Positions 34,317-47,305 of a stretch of 64,000 nt of DNA are shown one piece after another. Position numbers and translations under genes: made by a program. This DNA comes from Marsupella aquatica. Its lineage: Eukaryota; Marchantiophyta. The notes below the pieces were generated by a model. It was not told where the DNA came from. It searched no databases and saw only the letters and a program-made list of their open reading frames with translations. Position 1 is the stretch's first letter, and each line of letters starts with the position of its first letter. Location of the stretch: contig OZ316891.1 of the NCBI GenBank assembly GCA_973895155.1, forward strand, positions 17,360,001-17,424,000, in the 5' to 3' direction.

Positions 34317-37206
34317 ACCTTGTAATCTAGAACTCAAGATCACATTGACAATCCACTACAAGTTGTTACATGGGCTAAGGAGCTGGTGAGTAGCAGGAAC
34401 CCTCTTTGTTGACAACCAAAGTGGATGGTTGGTTGACTTCCAAAGCTCATGTCACCCTAAGGGGAGAAGACCCCTTGAAAGACCATGATGATGCACAATT
34501 GAGTAGTGACCACTCTTGGATCTGTAGTGTGAGACACATGGATGGTCTCCTAGCACTAAGATACTTGTTGCAAAACTAGAGACACAGGTTGTAAGGCAGA
34601 CAGTTCTGTTGTGAAGGAGCCAGTGCACAACACCCTTCCATACTTTCATGTCCCCCAAAAGAAGTAAGAATCTCAAGGTCTCGCTTCCACAAAAATGACA
34701 TCTCTTGTGCAACAAAGCATATGGTCATTATATTGGCTCTAAGCTAATACCTAACACTTTTCTGGAATACCTTTAGGGTGTTAATATTTTTAGACTTACA
34801 AGAAAACATGTAGTGTTTTAACCATCTTTGGAGTATTCCAAGAATAACCCAAACTAAGAAGGGTAGATAAATAATCCAAATTTTCTTAAGTTTTAGGGTG
34901 TATAAGATCTCAAAATGTTGCAGGCGATGGGGCCTCCATACAATGAGTCCGATGAGGTCATAAGTACGTACAAACATAACCTCAAAACTAATCTAATAAT
35001 CAAGTTAACCCCATTTAGTATGCGGGTTGGCTAAAATTGGACAAAGTAGAGAAAAAACAAGAAAACAAAGAAAAATTGGACAAAGTAGAGACGCCATATA
35101 ATTGGTTTGGCGGCATGTGGAGGCTCATAATTTGCCAAAGCTAACCCTCTCATGTCATAAAAGTTGGGGAAATGAGGGGGACACCTTATTATTTGCTCAT
35201 AGGCAATAGTCTACACCCACATTCTGGTGAGTGTCGAATGGGGAATCTGGTCCAGGGTGAAGGTCTGATTGGATGTGGTTAGAACAAGCAAATTGCAAGC
35301 TGACCTAAAAAATGTGCCATCTCACTTTAGTGTAGTCAAGTTAAGCCAGTCCAAATTGGAAAATGGGGGGCAATCTGATAGTGAGGTCCCTTCCAAAATT
35401 CCTGGCACCAGAGCGTGCCACGTCAACAACAACCGCAACAAACAAGACTCGTCGATTTTGTGAATCAAATTTACAGTTTTCCTTCGTGTTTGTGTCAATT
35501 TGGGTATAAATTTTGGGACGCCATGCCGTAAAAAGAAATGTAAAAACATTGGAAATGCAAAGAGCAAGACGGTTATAACTGTCACTATGTAACCGTTTTA
35601 GTTACATTTCCAATTTTAAAATTTAAATTCAAAGATTTATAAAAAATATTTTTCATATAATAAATAATAACTAATAAGTAACTTGATAACTTCCTTGTTA
35701 AAGGGTAATTGGCATCTGGAATAAGATTTCCGGCCCAATACAATCAAAGGAAACTGCTAGCCATAGTCTGAACTTGAACATTGAACGACCTGGTACAATT
35801 CATTTGATCAGACATTCATCTAATTACAAATGAATTTGTCACACATTGAATTCTGACTCTTGTAGCTTGAGAATTTGGTAGCATGTAGCAAAAAAATCTG
35901 ATTTTGACAACTCCTTGTGATAACCATGCTGTCAATTAGCCAAGGGGTCCACGAACTAATTTTGGGGCCAGATTAGTAATTTTGACCAGTTTGGAGGATA
36001 GGAGACTAGAAAAGAGGTGTTATATAATCCATGCATTACCACAAGCACTGGTGAGGCAATAACCATTTGGCCCGGCCATGTCGAGTAGAATTCATTTACA
36101 AATACACTGGTTGATAAGTTGGAACATAGCCCAGTAGAATTCATTTACAAATACACCGGTTGATAAGTTGGAACATAGCCCACTGAACGTGGTTGACTAC
36201 GGGGTTAAATTAATAATTTATTTTATTTTGCATGAACCCCGTAGACAGGGCTAGGGCAAGCCTGAATAACAAGCCCAATGGCACAAAAAGGCGGTGCCTA
36301 TATGATTGTACAAACAACTTAAACTATATTTCACATCTGATCATCCATGTGCTTTAATTAGCGGGTTCAAGAAACCCATCGAGCAAGCGTGGGGTATGTA
36401 GTCACGCGAGGGGAGACCATATGCAAAAGATGTAGTCTCCACGCATGTAGAAATCATTTGTAGAAATCATGCATGCAATCTGCTGCTTCATACGTGGGGT
36501 CCTACCAGTCCATACATCATTTGCTCAATAAGCCTCAAAATATGCCAACACACAACTGTATCCAACGTCATGTGCGGGTACTTCCTACATTACGAGACAG
36601 TCAAGTTGCACATTGTATCTTCCAAGAATTACCCTGGGATCAGTATAACACTGCAGGAATTCCCGACCATGGATCCTTGAGTAATCATTTCGAGCTTGAG
36701 AAACAAGTGTTCAAAGTTTCGACATAATTTGCTACCTTATCGACATGGCCTTGAGCAGGCATTCCATATCAAAAACTCGTCCAACTGCTGGATTTACTTT
36801 TGGGGACAATGAGAGTGTTCTCAATACCTAATCTCCTCAATCAAATGCCCTTTGCCCAATGGTGAGGTCAAGTCCTGAATCGAGACTTGATTCTGTCATA
36901 TCACAGACATATTTTACAAGGCGACTACCTGCTCATGCTGTGTAGGACTGTTCATGTCTAGATGAAGCACAAGGGGCCTGGTTGGGAAGGTGATAGCTCT
37001 CAGGCAGATGCACCCCTACATCTTCAAGTTGAAGTCATTTGTTGCCTCTTCCCATCACAGCTCATTGAACACTACAAACTCATAGGCGCGTTCTCGCCAA
37101 ATCATGGGCCAGCTTCTGTGCTGGACGTGTGGTCCAAGACTAAAGTCATGAGACTTCGGTGCCGAACGAGTGCAAAATTGATACAGGCGTCAGTCTCTTG
37201 AACTAA
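34317..37206. other. Intergenic sequence between element 3 and ARPC1
   Basis: No gene is supported. The last few hundred bases should include the ARPC1 3' UTR. A 49-bp perfect or near-perfect tandem duplication lies at 36084-36181. Confidence 0.5.
36084..36181. repeat. 49-bp tandem duplication
   Basis: Two adjacent copies (36084-36132 and 36133-36181) begin AGTAGAATTCATTTACAAAT and end GAACATAGCCC. One substitution is seen, T versus C in ACACYGG. Confidence 0.92.
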
Positions 37207-40200
37207 TCATATTTCAAGTCTTGACAAAACCTGTTGGATATTGCCAAAACTCCAAATAACTACTCTTCCGTCCATACCTGTGACAGCCAGCAAATATTGT
37301 CAGATCTTTTCTGAGTTGAAGAGACGATTGATCCTCCACGTTTTGAACCTTGACACAACCAACCAAAGAGTAATTACACAGTCGTCGCTTTTGACTGCCC
37401 AAACAGGGACTCCATCTTGCCAAGGATATCTCCAGCTCTCCTCACAGACACTCAGATTTACAAATAGACAAAATCACTTCTCACGAAAGTTTGACACTGT
37501 ACCTGAGGTGCTAAAAGCGTCGACAGTCAGCTTCCCGGGTGGAGTCAGAGGGACGATACACCTGCACAAACATATTTTACGTAGTCTGACAAGATCAAAT
37601 TCATGTCCAATGATAAGAAACTTGATAAGGAACGCAGACTCGTCCAAAAGCTGAACCGTCGGGAGCAACCAAGATTTGTTACCGTTACTTTGTATACAAA
37701 GGAAATGTATGCGCATCCCAAACCTGGTGAGCACATCCTCAGCATAATGTAAGTAATAGCTTGCAGATATCGCCTACTCACCTCATAAATATCAATGTAA
37801 GTTTTGCATGCCCATAGCGTGTTTTCTAAACTTTTTTCATGTTGTTGCAAGAATGAACTCCTAAAATGCGCCGGCACTGGGGTTGTGGGAGCGGGACTTA
37901 CGTTATACAGTTGTCATGGGCATACCCGTTAGCCCGCGATGGTTCAATTGCATCATTAGTTCCACGTTTGGTCTGACTATGGAACCTCCCCATGGCTTCT
38001 AAGAACTGTGCCACGACAGGAAAAGGGTTGAGAACAATTGTAAATTGGAAAGAAAGTCACTAAGTTGAGACATATTGGAAGTCAAAGCCCCTTCATGGAC
38101 AGACTCTCCTACTAATAATTTCTAGACATTCAGCTTTCAATCTAGCACCGAACCGAAGATGTGACCAGAGCGACAGCTCAATAATTGAGTATTCAATTTC
38201 CCCATCTGCACAAATTTGTCATGAAACCAGTGTCCCAATACCTTAACCTCAATGCTGATACTACCCACGAAGAGATTTTGGGAAGAAACGTTTACCAGTG
38301 TACTAGATTTAATATCCAGTGCTCCCTTTGCTTCATCCAAAAATCTGACAAAAGTCCTGTGTCATCTCAAGAGTCACCCATCAATCACCGTGAATCAGGA
38401 CAAAACAAGAGACAAGTGGGTGAAAATAGAAATGTACAAAAACTAGATTTATGGTCACGAAACAAAATGTGCTTAAAGAGGGTCCTTACAAGTTTGGGGA
38501 AATAAATTGAACAGAACTTTGCAGAAAACAAGAGAAGTACTTGATACTAGGGACGACGAAAAGGGATAATATACCAGACTCCCGTTTTGTCAATCTCAAA
38601 AAGCATGGGATTGCAGTCAAACCCTCCGCCGACAAGTCTTGTTTCAGAAAGAAACAACACCTGCATCCCTCCAAAAGTGCAATAGGTCAGTCAAAAGAAA
38701 GCCATGAAATTTGTGATCAAGATTGCAAAAGCATGAGCGACGTTCAGACACCAACGCATCCTGTAAACACTTCAGAAGTGCTAATGATTGACGTGCATCA
38801 GATGACACGATGTACACTCACAAACGTTTGAATTGAGTCCTGATAAGCTATCATTGCATCACTGCCCGCCTGTAGAGATGGATTGCCGGAGTGTTCTAGG
38901 ACTTGTGGACGTAGACCGGGGACAAAAGATACATCAAAGTCGCACACCAACACTTGTATCTCAACCAGGTAAAGATCCCGTTGAGCTCTGAAATCATGCC
39001 TGGAACACATACTACAATGCTATATATCTGACCCATGAATCAAGTGAAAAAGCTGACCTACATCACGAAGGGGCAGCTGTCGCAATTTCACTGATTGAGT
39101 CATTGCTGACGGACCCACGACATTGGTTGCTATATGGACAGTTGAGTCATGGCCTGTAGAGGAAGTCATATCAAACAGAAGTCACTCGAGAGCAGAACAT
39201 AAAGTACTGAGCGCAGAATCATTATAGTCCAGAAACTATTGAGCTCATACATGACTAGCATGACCAGAAAAAAGGTCATTCCGACAATTGTGAGGAATTT
39301 ATTAAAGTCAGCTTTCGCGACCACCTACTAAACAAACAGACAGGAACTGAATATCTAACCTGCTTAAAGCCAAAGTACAAAACTGAATTCTCCGTAAAGT
39401 CAGAACACCCGCGCTAAATGTCGATGGTGTTTGATCATCCCAAATATAAACATAAACAAGGAATGACTCGTGTACCAAATAGAGTAGAAATGCATTATTT
39501 TGCAAACTTTACAGTCAATTTAAGTGTAGGAAAGCAACACCCGTCAGTAGGTTGTATTGTTTTATTCATTAGAAAGGCAGAGGTAGAGCTCGCACCAACG
39601 TAAGCCAGACTGTTTCCACTAGGCGACCACTTGACCCCAAAAGTCCATCCAACTGCAAAGTCAAGTTGTAACAATTGCTGCATCACGGGAAACTTTGTAT
39701 TACGAAAAGATTGTTGACCAAAAGTTCTTAAATTTTCACATTTGTATATTCATCTGGAGCATAAACCATTGCGTAGGAGCCACCACAAGTGTCATAAGCA
39801 TGCTCGGGGCAGAAACATTCAGATACCTCTCCGAATTTGGTATCCGCAAAGGTTGTGCCAGGATTAATCCTATACAGAAAACAATCAACAAACCGAATCT
39901 TAGTTTCCGATATAAGAAGCTTTGTAGTTGTCCTGTCCTCAACCCTCAATGCCAAAAATCCAGAGCTAACCTTATTAACATAGCAGTTGAAATACGACTA
40001 GAAAGGAGGGCATTGCTCGGGTTGTCTCCTCTTCATAATCCATCTCATATGTGGTGCTCAGCAGTCAAGTTTTCTCCAATCTTAACCGAAACTCTATCGG
40101 TCATCTCATGAGGAGTCCAGCTCCGACCCAAGAACGTAGTATACATATCCAAATAGTAGCCTGTATATATTGCTCACTCACTCTACTTGTATTGCTACAT

Positions 40201-42363
40201 TCAAAATTATTCTAGCCTGACCCTGATATTAATGTATCATTAACATCATGCATTCCTTCATTCGTTCAGTTTCATAAACATGTAAACTCCAATAGGCCGA
40301 TAATGGACAGTAGATAGATGATTGCAGCTGAGATGAACTGGGACAGAAGACATGAAGAAAGAATGAGAGAGGCAGAAACATACTTTGAATCGACGCCTTT
40401 TATATAAGCAGAAAATACCCGACACTTCCCGTCCGTAGATGTCGTAGCAATTAACAACTGCAGAACACAAGGTCATTATTTGGCAAATGAACAGATAAGC
40501 AAAGGACCTCAGCTTACAACAAGGACTCTATTGGGAATGCTGTATGTTGGAAACAAGGTACTCCAAGACAACCAGGACTTGCCGACATAGTATCCCAGAT
40601 TAGACACCCTAAATGATGGTGTAACAGTTTCAAAGATATACGACCAAGGGAAGTAATGAAAAGTATATACAAACATTGTTTGGATGCCACGCAGCAGCAG
40701 TAACAGTTGAGCTATGCTTCTTTTTAATTATTTTGCTCACCCACCTGTAGTCCTCCAACAACATCAAGACACAAACAAAATCCGACTTAGTAGGCAAATG
40801 AGGCTCCACCGTTAGAGCTGGGGATCCGAAGTTCTCATATGACTGTCGACAGCATACTTTTCCAAGGAGAACTTTCGGAGAAATTTTTCATCGTTCCGAT
40901 AGTGACATCACCACACTCTTGCTTCAAGCAAACTGAAAACTGCAATGTGGTCCTGGGGTCAATACCAATTATTGTCTGGTTCGTAGTAGCACACACATAC
41001 ACTCTTCGCCCCACTTCCAACGACAAATTTGTTCTCTGGATTAGAACACAAAAAGCTTGGACCCGTCAGAGAAAACTTGTTGGGTTACTGAATCATTGTA
41101 GCCAGTAAGTGATATCATGCACCGTCTCACAGAATGACGATACTTTCCTAAAAGCCCGTCTTTTGTAGCCGAAAACACAGATTATGAGATTACTACGGTT
41201 GTAGCTGTCAACGCTTTCAGGCAAAGTACCTTTTGGGCTCCAATCAACAGAAATAGCAGCACGATTCAGTCGTAGGATTACAAGAGTTGGCTGCCATTGA
41301 GTCCCATCAAAACTCCACACATAGCTGCATGACTCCAACAAACAATGACATCTTAGGAAATTCAAACGAACCATACCAGACCTGTTTTCTTTTCCTTTCG
41401 TATCCCTACGATGCTAAGGAATGTCCTCAATGAACTGGCCCTCAAAATGACTGCTTAGCTTAGTAACTCCCCTCCAACGAAAACTCTTGAGATCCTTCCG
41501 ACAAACGTAAACAGCCAGTTCAACAAACGAGAGTCTTACGAATTTCTATCGTGAGAGCAAGTCACAATGTAGTTGGAGATGGGTGCCCAGTCAATTCCAG
41601 ATACCAACTGATCATGCTGCGTGAAGAACAATGTATGAAAGTAAGGATGACAGTTCTTCTCAGTGCACCTTCAGATCGACTGCTTCATTGCGCTAGTGAA
41701 AACTTATGGCAAATATTCAAACCAGGTAAACTAATAACATGTATACAACATTCTGGTGCGTCAATTGCTGGTTGTCTCCATCAAATTCTGAACGTCCAAA
41801 AACAACCTAGCCAAGCTTATGCCCCGCATGCCTTACAATGAAGGCAAATTTCGCAAGTCAGGACGTGGAAGATAGTGTAGTTCCTCCCACAAACTGAGTG
41901 GGAAACGCCTGATAGAACGGCAAGGAGTACAATCTTTCATCTAATCCTCTAAACAAACCATCCTTCCCATGGTTTAGGGTAGTAGTAGCGACAAGGAGGA
42001 TATTTAATGCGCATGTAGCTATGGCACTCTGACTGCACCTTCTGCAGAACATGAACTCTCTCCCAGTTGGAGGTCGCAGCGGGTGTCCCGTTGTATATGT
42101 GAACTTCGTTATTATTTTGACAGATGGCTATCACTGCAAACACATTTGGAAAGACTTCAGAACAAAAACTTCAAAACAAAAACTTCCTTCAGGAGCAGAA
42201 CCAGCTCTCCCAAAGGATGCTGGAGGAGCTGACTGACTGACCAAGCGTTTTGAGCATTACGACGTTCCGAACTTCAGAAAAGCAGAAAATTACTTGTGAG
42301 AGAAGCGTTCCACGCGTGTGCGGATATGCATTGGGACAGCTGATGCGTAGCCACGACAGCCAT
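37207..42363 (-). CDS. ARPC1: Actin-related protein 2/3 complex subunit 1 (ARPC1), WD40 protein
   Basis: ARPC1 is the beta-propeller subunit that helps hold the Arp2/3 complex and supports nucleation of branched actin. Fifteen exons close in frame to 382 aa, near the usual plant length: 42294-42363, 42039-42133, 41540-41616, 41230-41324, 40966-41035, 40675-40744, 40384-40457, 39827-39869, 39596-39677, 39062-39153, 38575-38660, 38296-38356, 37902-38005, 37503-37561, 37207-37277. Order of blocks: [167 protein letters not shown]; CIVPL; and GMDGRVVIWSFGN. The stop is TGA at 37207-37209. Earlier minus-strand exons give the propeller in family order and no lesion was seen. Confidence 0.96.
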
Positions 42364-43480
42364 TTTTGCACCCTCTGACCTACACATCAATGGTAAAAAT
42401 CTTAGACCTTTTCACAAGTTCAACTTCGCAAAGCTACTTATCGTCCTCAAATTTCAAGCACGGGTACTGCGAGGAGGAAATGTCAGAATTTCTAAGCGCA
42501 CATCGCGCATAACACTGTACTAATAATCCTTCAAAGGTGGAGGAAATTCCCGGCGACACTCGACACTCTCATGTCCCTCACTTTTCCTATCCTCTTACCA
42601 GATCTACAGACACCGAATCACCAAGTGCAAGAAATATCACTCCAAAACGACCCCGCCAACACTCTCAGTGGAAGTCCAGCTCCGTCCATGAAGTACGTAC
42701 TGGAATCGCTAGCTAAGCTTAACTCGAAAAGAGCCGCCGACGCCAATGAAGCGCCGACAGCAGAGATGCAGATAGTCATAATACACAAAAAGCGGAAATC
42801 AAAGGAATGGAAGGGGACGAACGTGAAGCAGATCAATCGACCGACCGAGCAACTTACATTTTCTTTCCGATCGACAATTGCTCCGCTGCTGTTTCTGCTC
42901 CACGTCAAGTACAGACTACAAGCACCATTTGCGAAGCAATTCCCGTCTCCGCTGCTCTCTCTCTCGATTTCAAAATTCGCTCTGTTGCAACCTCTGCTTC
43001 ACTTCAAGTACAGACCGGCCGCTCCATCATTCCCTGATTTCCCTCCCTGCCACGCCGGCTGGCTGCTAGACTGATCGAGATCTTCAGATATTTGCTTTGG
43101 AATGTAGCTTTGCTGAGCAATAAAAGAGTCAAAGGACATGTTCACACGAAAGCAAACGTCAACCTCCGTGCCGGACACATTGAGAAGGAAGGAGCCGGTT
43201 GCCACGACGGTTACTCTGCTCTGCGTGCACCAGTGTACCGTAGGAGTCCTGCACTGTACAGTAGTAGTGTGCGTAGCTTCCGAACGGTTCGCGTCGGTGT
43301 TGCATGTTGTTACATATTCTTTTCGATGCTCTCTATTCCCGCTCTATTCACTACTGTAGGTCAACTTGCCGGGGCCGTTTGCAAGATAAGGAGTAGCAAG
43401 ATAAGGTACTATAACTCAAATATTGTTATGGGAAAGTTATGAGAGTCAATCTTTGGCTAAGAAGGAAAGACTTTGGACTC
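42364..43480. other. Upstream region of ARPC1
   Basis: It should contain the ARPC1 promoter and 5' UTR. Open frames on the plus strand at 42571-43074 show no recognisable domain and no splice structure, so they are not called. Confidence 0.45.
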
Positions 43481-44805
43481 AACTTTTTACAAGTAACTTT
43501 TCTGGAACTTTAGGTGCAAATCTAGAAATCCAAATATCCAAGACTCCGGACAACTACAACTGAAAGCACCTGGGCTTTGCAACTTTAGGCGCAAATCTAG
43601 AATCCAGGACTCCAGATAGTTACTGATAACTAAAGGCATGTGGGCTTTGCACTTGAGATGGTGATGGCTGCTGCATTTGAGGTAAAGTCTGATCAAGAAT
43701 GAAGGAACAATGATATATGCTATGAGACAGAGGTGAGACCGTAACTCTGGCCTCGTGGGGCAGGTCAATTCTAGCTCCCCTCATTTCTTAATTCCTTATA
43801 TGGTTTTCATAACAAGAGTTACAAGATGGACCACAAATCCGTAACTTTCAGCCTTGAGAAGCCTATTAGGAAATCTCAAATCTCAAAATTTGATGGACCT
43901 TAACTACTAGATAGAAAAGGTATGGAAAACCAAACTTATAATCCATAACTTTTTCTGCCACAAAGATTGGTCATATGCCATGACCATAAGTCCACTGTGG
44001 AAGCTAGTGAAAAAAACTAACATGTTTTGTTTTATGTAACCCTGTGAAAAAGTTATGGCCAACAGCCATTGTCTGCAACTTTGAGGCTTTGAGACTCACT
44101 AATAACAATATGGTTTGTGATAATGTAATCAATATTTTCTACTATCCCACCAGTAATGTTTAGCTTCTTTCAGTCGATCACTTGCCTACAGTAGTCATGC
44201 AAAAATGGTTCTCTTCCTTGAGACTAAAACCTACTCCCTAACTTGCTTGGTGCTTTGCTAGGGCGTCTGACCAAAGAGCTCTTCTTTCACAAGAAACTAC
44301 ACAAAAGTTTCCTCTATATTTTCTATCATCTAATCGTCATACTTCCTTGTATATTCAAGGATATGGTAGCATGAATCACAACTATTCTATCCTGAGATAG
44401 GGCAGTGAGTTTTGGGATGCCACCACTATTAGTTCACTTTGTTCAGTCAATCATATGCCTACAATAGTTGTGCAAAATGGTAAAAGCTTTCTTTCCTAAA
44501 TGAATTGGCAACATAGAACCAACCTGGTCACCTTCTTCTCTTTTGTATACAATGGCAATTGCTATAGAAACAAATGATACTATGGGGAGACTGAATTTTG
44601 GCCAAACCTACAAAGAAGAAGAGGAAGAAGAAGCAGACAGATTCCCAAAATGGGGGAACCTACAAAGACAAAGGAGCACATGCAAGAGCAGATGGAGACA
44701 AAAATTGGCACAGTGGCGCTAATGCAGGCGTAAGTGCAAGCTCCCGCAATGAGACCAGGCCTCACAAGATTTTGAAATTTCTGTGAAAACAGTATTTAAA
44801 TATAT
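43481..44805. other. Repeat-derived intergenic sequence
   Basis: No gene is supported. The part at 43840-44080 resembles 27430-27720. Two diverged copies of a phrase around CAATCATATGCCTACAATAG/CGATCACTTGCCTACAGTAG lie at about 44175 and 44450, suggesting an old local duplication. Confidence 0.5.
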
Positions 44806-44810
44806 ACTCA

Positions 44811-44834
44811 CTAGTTCATTACCCGTGTGTGCAC
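44811..44834 (-). mobile_element. Helitron-like 3' terminus, copy B (minus strand)
   Basis: On the minus strand GTGCACACACGGG is followed by TAATGAA and CTAG, then a T. This parallels copy A at 4809-4833 (GTGCAACGCACGGG, spacer, CTAG, T). The ACATCTTTT-type minisatellite leads into it from higher coordinates. Confidence 0.6.
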
Positions 44835-45170
44835 AATAGATGGTGTAACGTAAAAGATATTGTTGCACAAAAGATTTCATAGCTTAAAAGACGTAGATGT
44901 GGAAAATTGTTGTTGATGTCATTGCCCAAAATTTGTTGCTGCCTAAAAGATGTCATTGTGGAAAAATATGATTTTGCAAACAAGGTTGTGGAGGAAAAGA
45001 CAACATAACAGAAGTTATTGCATAAAAGAGATCTTTTCAGAAGAGATTGTTGAGTTTAGGGTTTCATAGTGTATAAGACATTGCATAAAGGGTGTTGTTG
45101 TGCAAAAGATGTCATGAAGGCCAAGACATTATGTGAAAGAAATTGTGGCATAATAGAGGTCAAGAGCAGG
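44835..45170 (-). repeat. Degenerate minisatellite, ACATCTTTT-core units, array B
   Basis: Read on the minus strand, words such as ATGACATCTTTT, CCACAATGACATC and GAAATCTTTTGTGCAACAA recur at irregular 20-40 bp spacing and run into the CTAG terminus. Units are more diverged than in array A but share its core and polarity. Confidence 0.6.
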
Positions 45171-45203
45171 CATTCATGCATCTGCTAATACTGGGATTAA
45201 GTA

Positions 45204-45698
45204 GGTTGCCACTCTTTTTTGGTATAATACTTACCTTGCCACTAAAGTTTTTCTATTTATCACCATGCCACTCTTTTAGTTTGCAGCTTAAGAAGACTAA
45301 CCTAGGTTAGCTCCATCATGTCCTATGGCTATCATCACACCCAATTTCCTAATCAACGGCCTGGGTCTCCCTCAAGATGGACTTGAACACCCTTGGGCCA
45401 GTTGACCAGGGGGTGGGTTGGGTGGTCCTGTCTCCCCATCCTATGCATGGCCTCTATCTAATGCCAGCCTGTACCTGTGCAATAGCCTTTTGCCCTAGTC
45501 TTCCTCAAGATTGTCAAAGTCACGTTGAGGGGAGAGCCAGGTCATTTGGTTGTGAAATTGGGTGTGATGACAACCATTGGATGTGAAGAAACTAACCTGG
45601 GTTGGTTTCCTTACCCCACATGCAAAAAGAGTGGCATTGTGATAAATAGAAAAAAAACTAGTGGCAAGGTATCTATTATGCCAAAAAGTGTGGCAATC
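45204..45698. mobile_element. MITE with long terminal inverted repeats, 495 bp
   Basis: The left end (45204 to about 45278, GGTTGCCACTC...) and right end (about 45626-45698, ...GTGTGGCAATC) are inverted repeats of about 73 bp with only scattered mismatches. Shared blocks include TACCTTGCCACTA and TTTTTCTATTTATCAC. A TA dinucleotide flanks each end (45202-45203 and 45699-45700), fitting a Tc1/mariner-type non-autonomous element. The interior has no transposase frame and carries a short imperfect repeat (ACTAACCTAGGTTAG / ACTAACCTGGGTTGG) near both inner edges. Confidence 0.85.
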
Positions 45699-45700
45699 TA

Positions 45701-47305
45701 GTAAATCTAATAAGAGTCTCTATTTGGGGTTTAAGAAGAAAATGTGTAAGAATTGTCCATTCACACCATAATAAATAATTTGGGTTCCCTTTGACAAACT
45801 TCACAAACAAGACTGTCAGGATTGACATGGGTGGACCATGTTTGGACTTTGTGCAACTTGTGCATAGTACTGGCCTGGGAGGCGGGAGTGCAATTTATTG
45901 GTGCAAGTTACTGGCCTGGGAGGCGGGAGGATACAGGAGCACAAATACTCCTTGCTCCTCCCCCTACCCTTTCTCCTCCCCCCTTTCCTTTTTCCAGTTT
46001 CTTTGTCTCCTCATTGTTTTTGGTTCATTCCCAGTTGTTTGGCACTGCAAATTTGTAAGTCTACCACTACACACAAAAAGAGGGAATGTTTATTATACTT
46101 TCTAATTTTTGCTTTATATTTCGGATGCCCATGAACACAAAAAAGGGGAGTGTTTATTATACTTTCTAATGTTTGCGTTATAGTTCCAATGCCCATGGAC
46201 AACAGGATTAGCCAAGGCAAGGTCCAGAGGGTGAAGAAAGGATGGCAAGGCACAGGGGTAAAGGCCAAAGCACGGGTGCCAGCAAGGGAGGGCACATGGG
46301 AGGCCAATTACAGTGTTAAAAACATGTTTTTATCGAGTGGGCCATGATTTCTTCCCACCCAGGTGACATTTTGTAAACAGACATGGCCCTTCCTGGCAGG
46401 ATTGGGTATAGTGTTTGATGTGGAGAAAGACCCAGAGCGCAGAGATGCCTCAAAGAAGGGGACTAGAGTCCATATCTCAGTGTTTAGAGGGTAAAGCAAG
46501 GAAAAAGGTAAAACAGAAAAGGAAACCTAGACCAGAATACTTGTTTGGACTCAATATGAACGTCAGAAAAGTGCTTGACGTTACAGTAACGCGTCACTCA
46601 TGCCAGAGTTCACTAATGCATATGGATGTACCCCGTATGTCAATAATATCTTCAATTCGCTTTGTACGTTTCATGCTCATGGAAGCAAATTTTGAAGGGA
46701 GTACATAATGTCAAGCTGATATCAATCTGCCGATTCTCTTCGCTCTCTAATTGTGTTTTCCAGTTATAAATCTTAGTATGGCATGACCAATTAAGGAAAA
46801 CCGATTCCCTGATTATAATCAGTGTCTACTTTTGGGTGATAGAAACCTTCTATTCACACCAATGGTAGACGTGGAAATCTCATTCCCTCACATTCAGAAG
46901 GAGAGTACAGTCAACTTATATCCATAATAAACCTAATCTCGACGAGATTTCAGTTTTTATTGAAGGGTCCTGTGGACGACTTGGACTTCTATAATTATGT
47001 ACATCGCAAGTCTTGGTCAGTGCATCCTAAACTTTCTAGAAAGATGAATGACGGGATAGCAAAATGCTCCTTCAGAGATTCTTTGCAATGTGCTCAGATG
47101 GCAGGCATGCCAATAAGATTAGGTGTATTCACCTTCATGGACGTCAATGACTTTCCTAGTATGTAGGATTCCGTCGAGAAACCTACTTCTCTCGGCGCAC
47201 TTAAGAAGTGCAAACAATGAAAGAATGGGTGTTGATATGCTTCAGTTTCGCAATGCTAATCCAAACTCCTATGAACTTCGGAGAATTCAGAGTTCGTTGT
47301 AAAGC
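45701..47305. other. Intergenic sequence 3' of the shikimate kinase gene
   Basis: No gene is supported. Local duplications include ACTGGCCTGGGAGGCGGGAG at about 45869 and 45909, and a roughly 75-bp tandem repeat (GTTTATTATACTTTCTAAT) starting at about 46086 and 46151. The last few hundred bases probably include the 3' UTR of the minus-strand gene. Confidence 0.5.

Noticed and set aside
37474-37877. ORFs of 86 and 110 codons antisense to the plus strand in the ARPC1 3' part
   Set aside because: They read across ARPC1 introns in wrong frames. The correct exons are 37503-37561 and 37902-38005.
42571-43074. Plus-strand ORF of 167 codons upstream of ARPC1
   Set aside because: Composition resembles C/T-rich 5' flanking sequence. 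No domain was recognised and overlapping frames are equally open.
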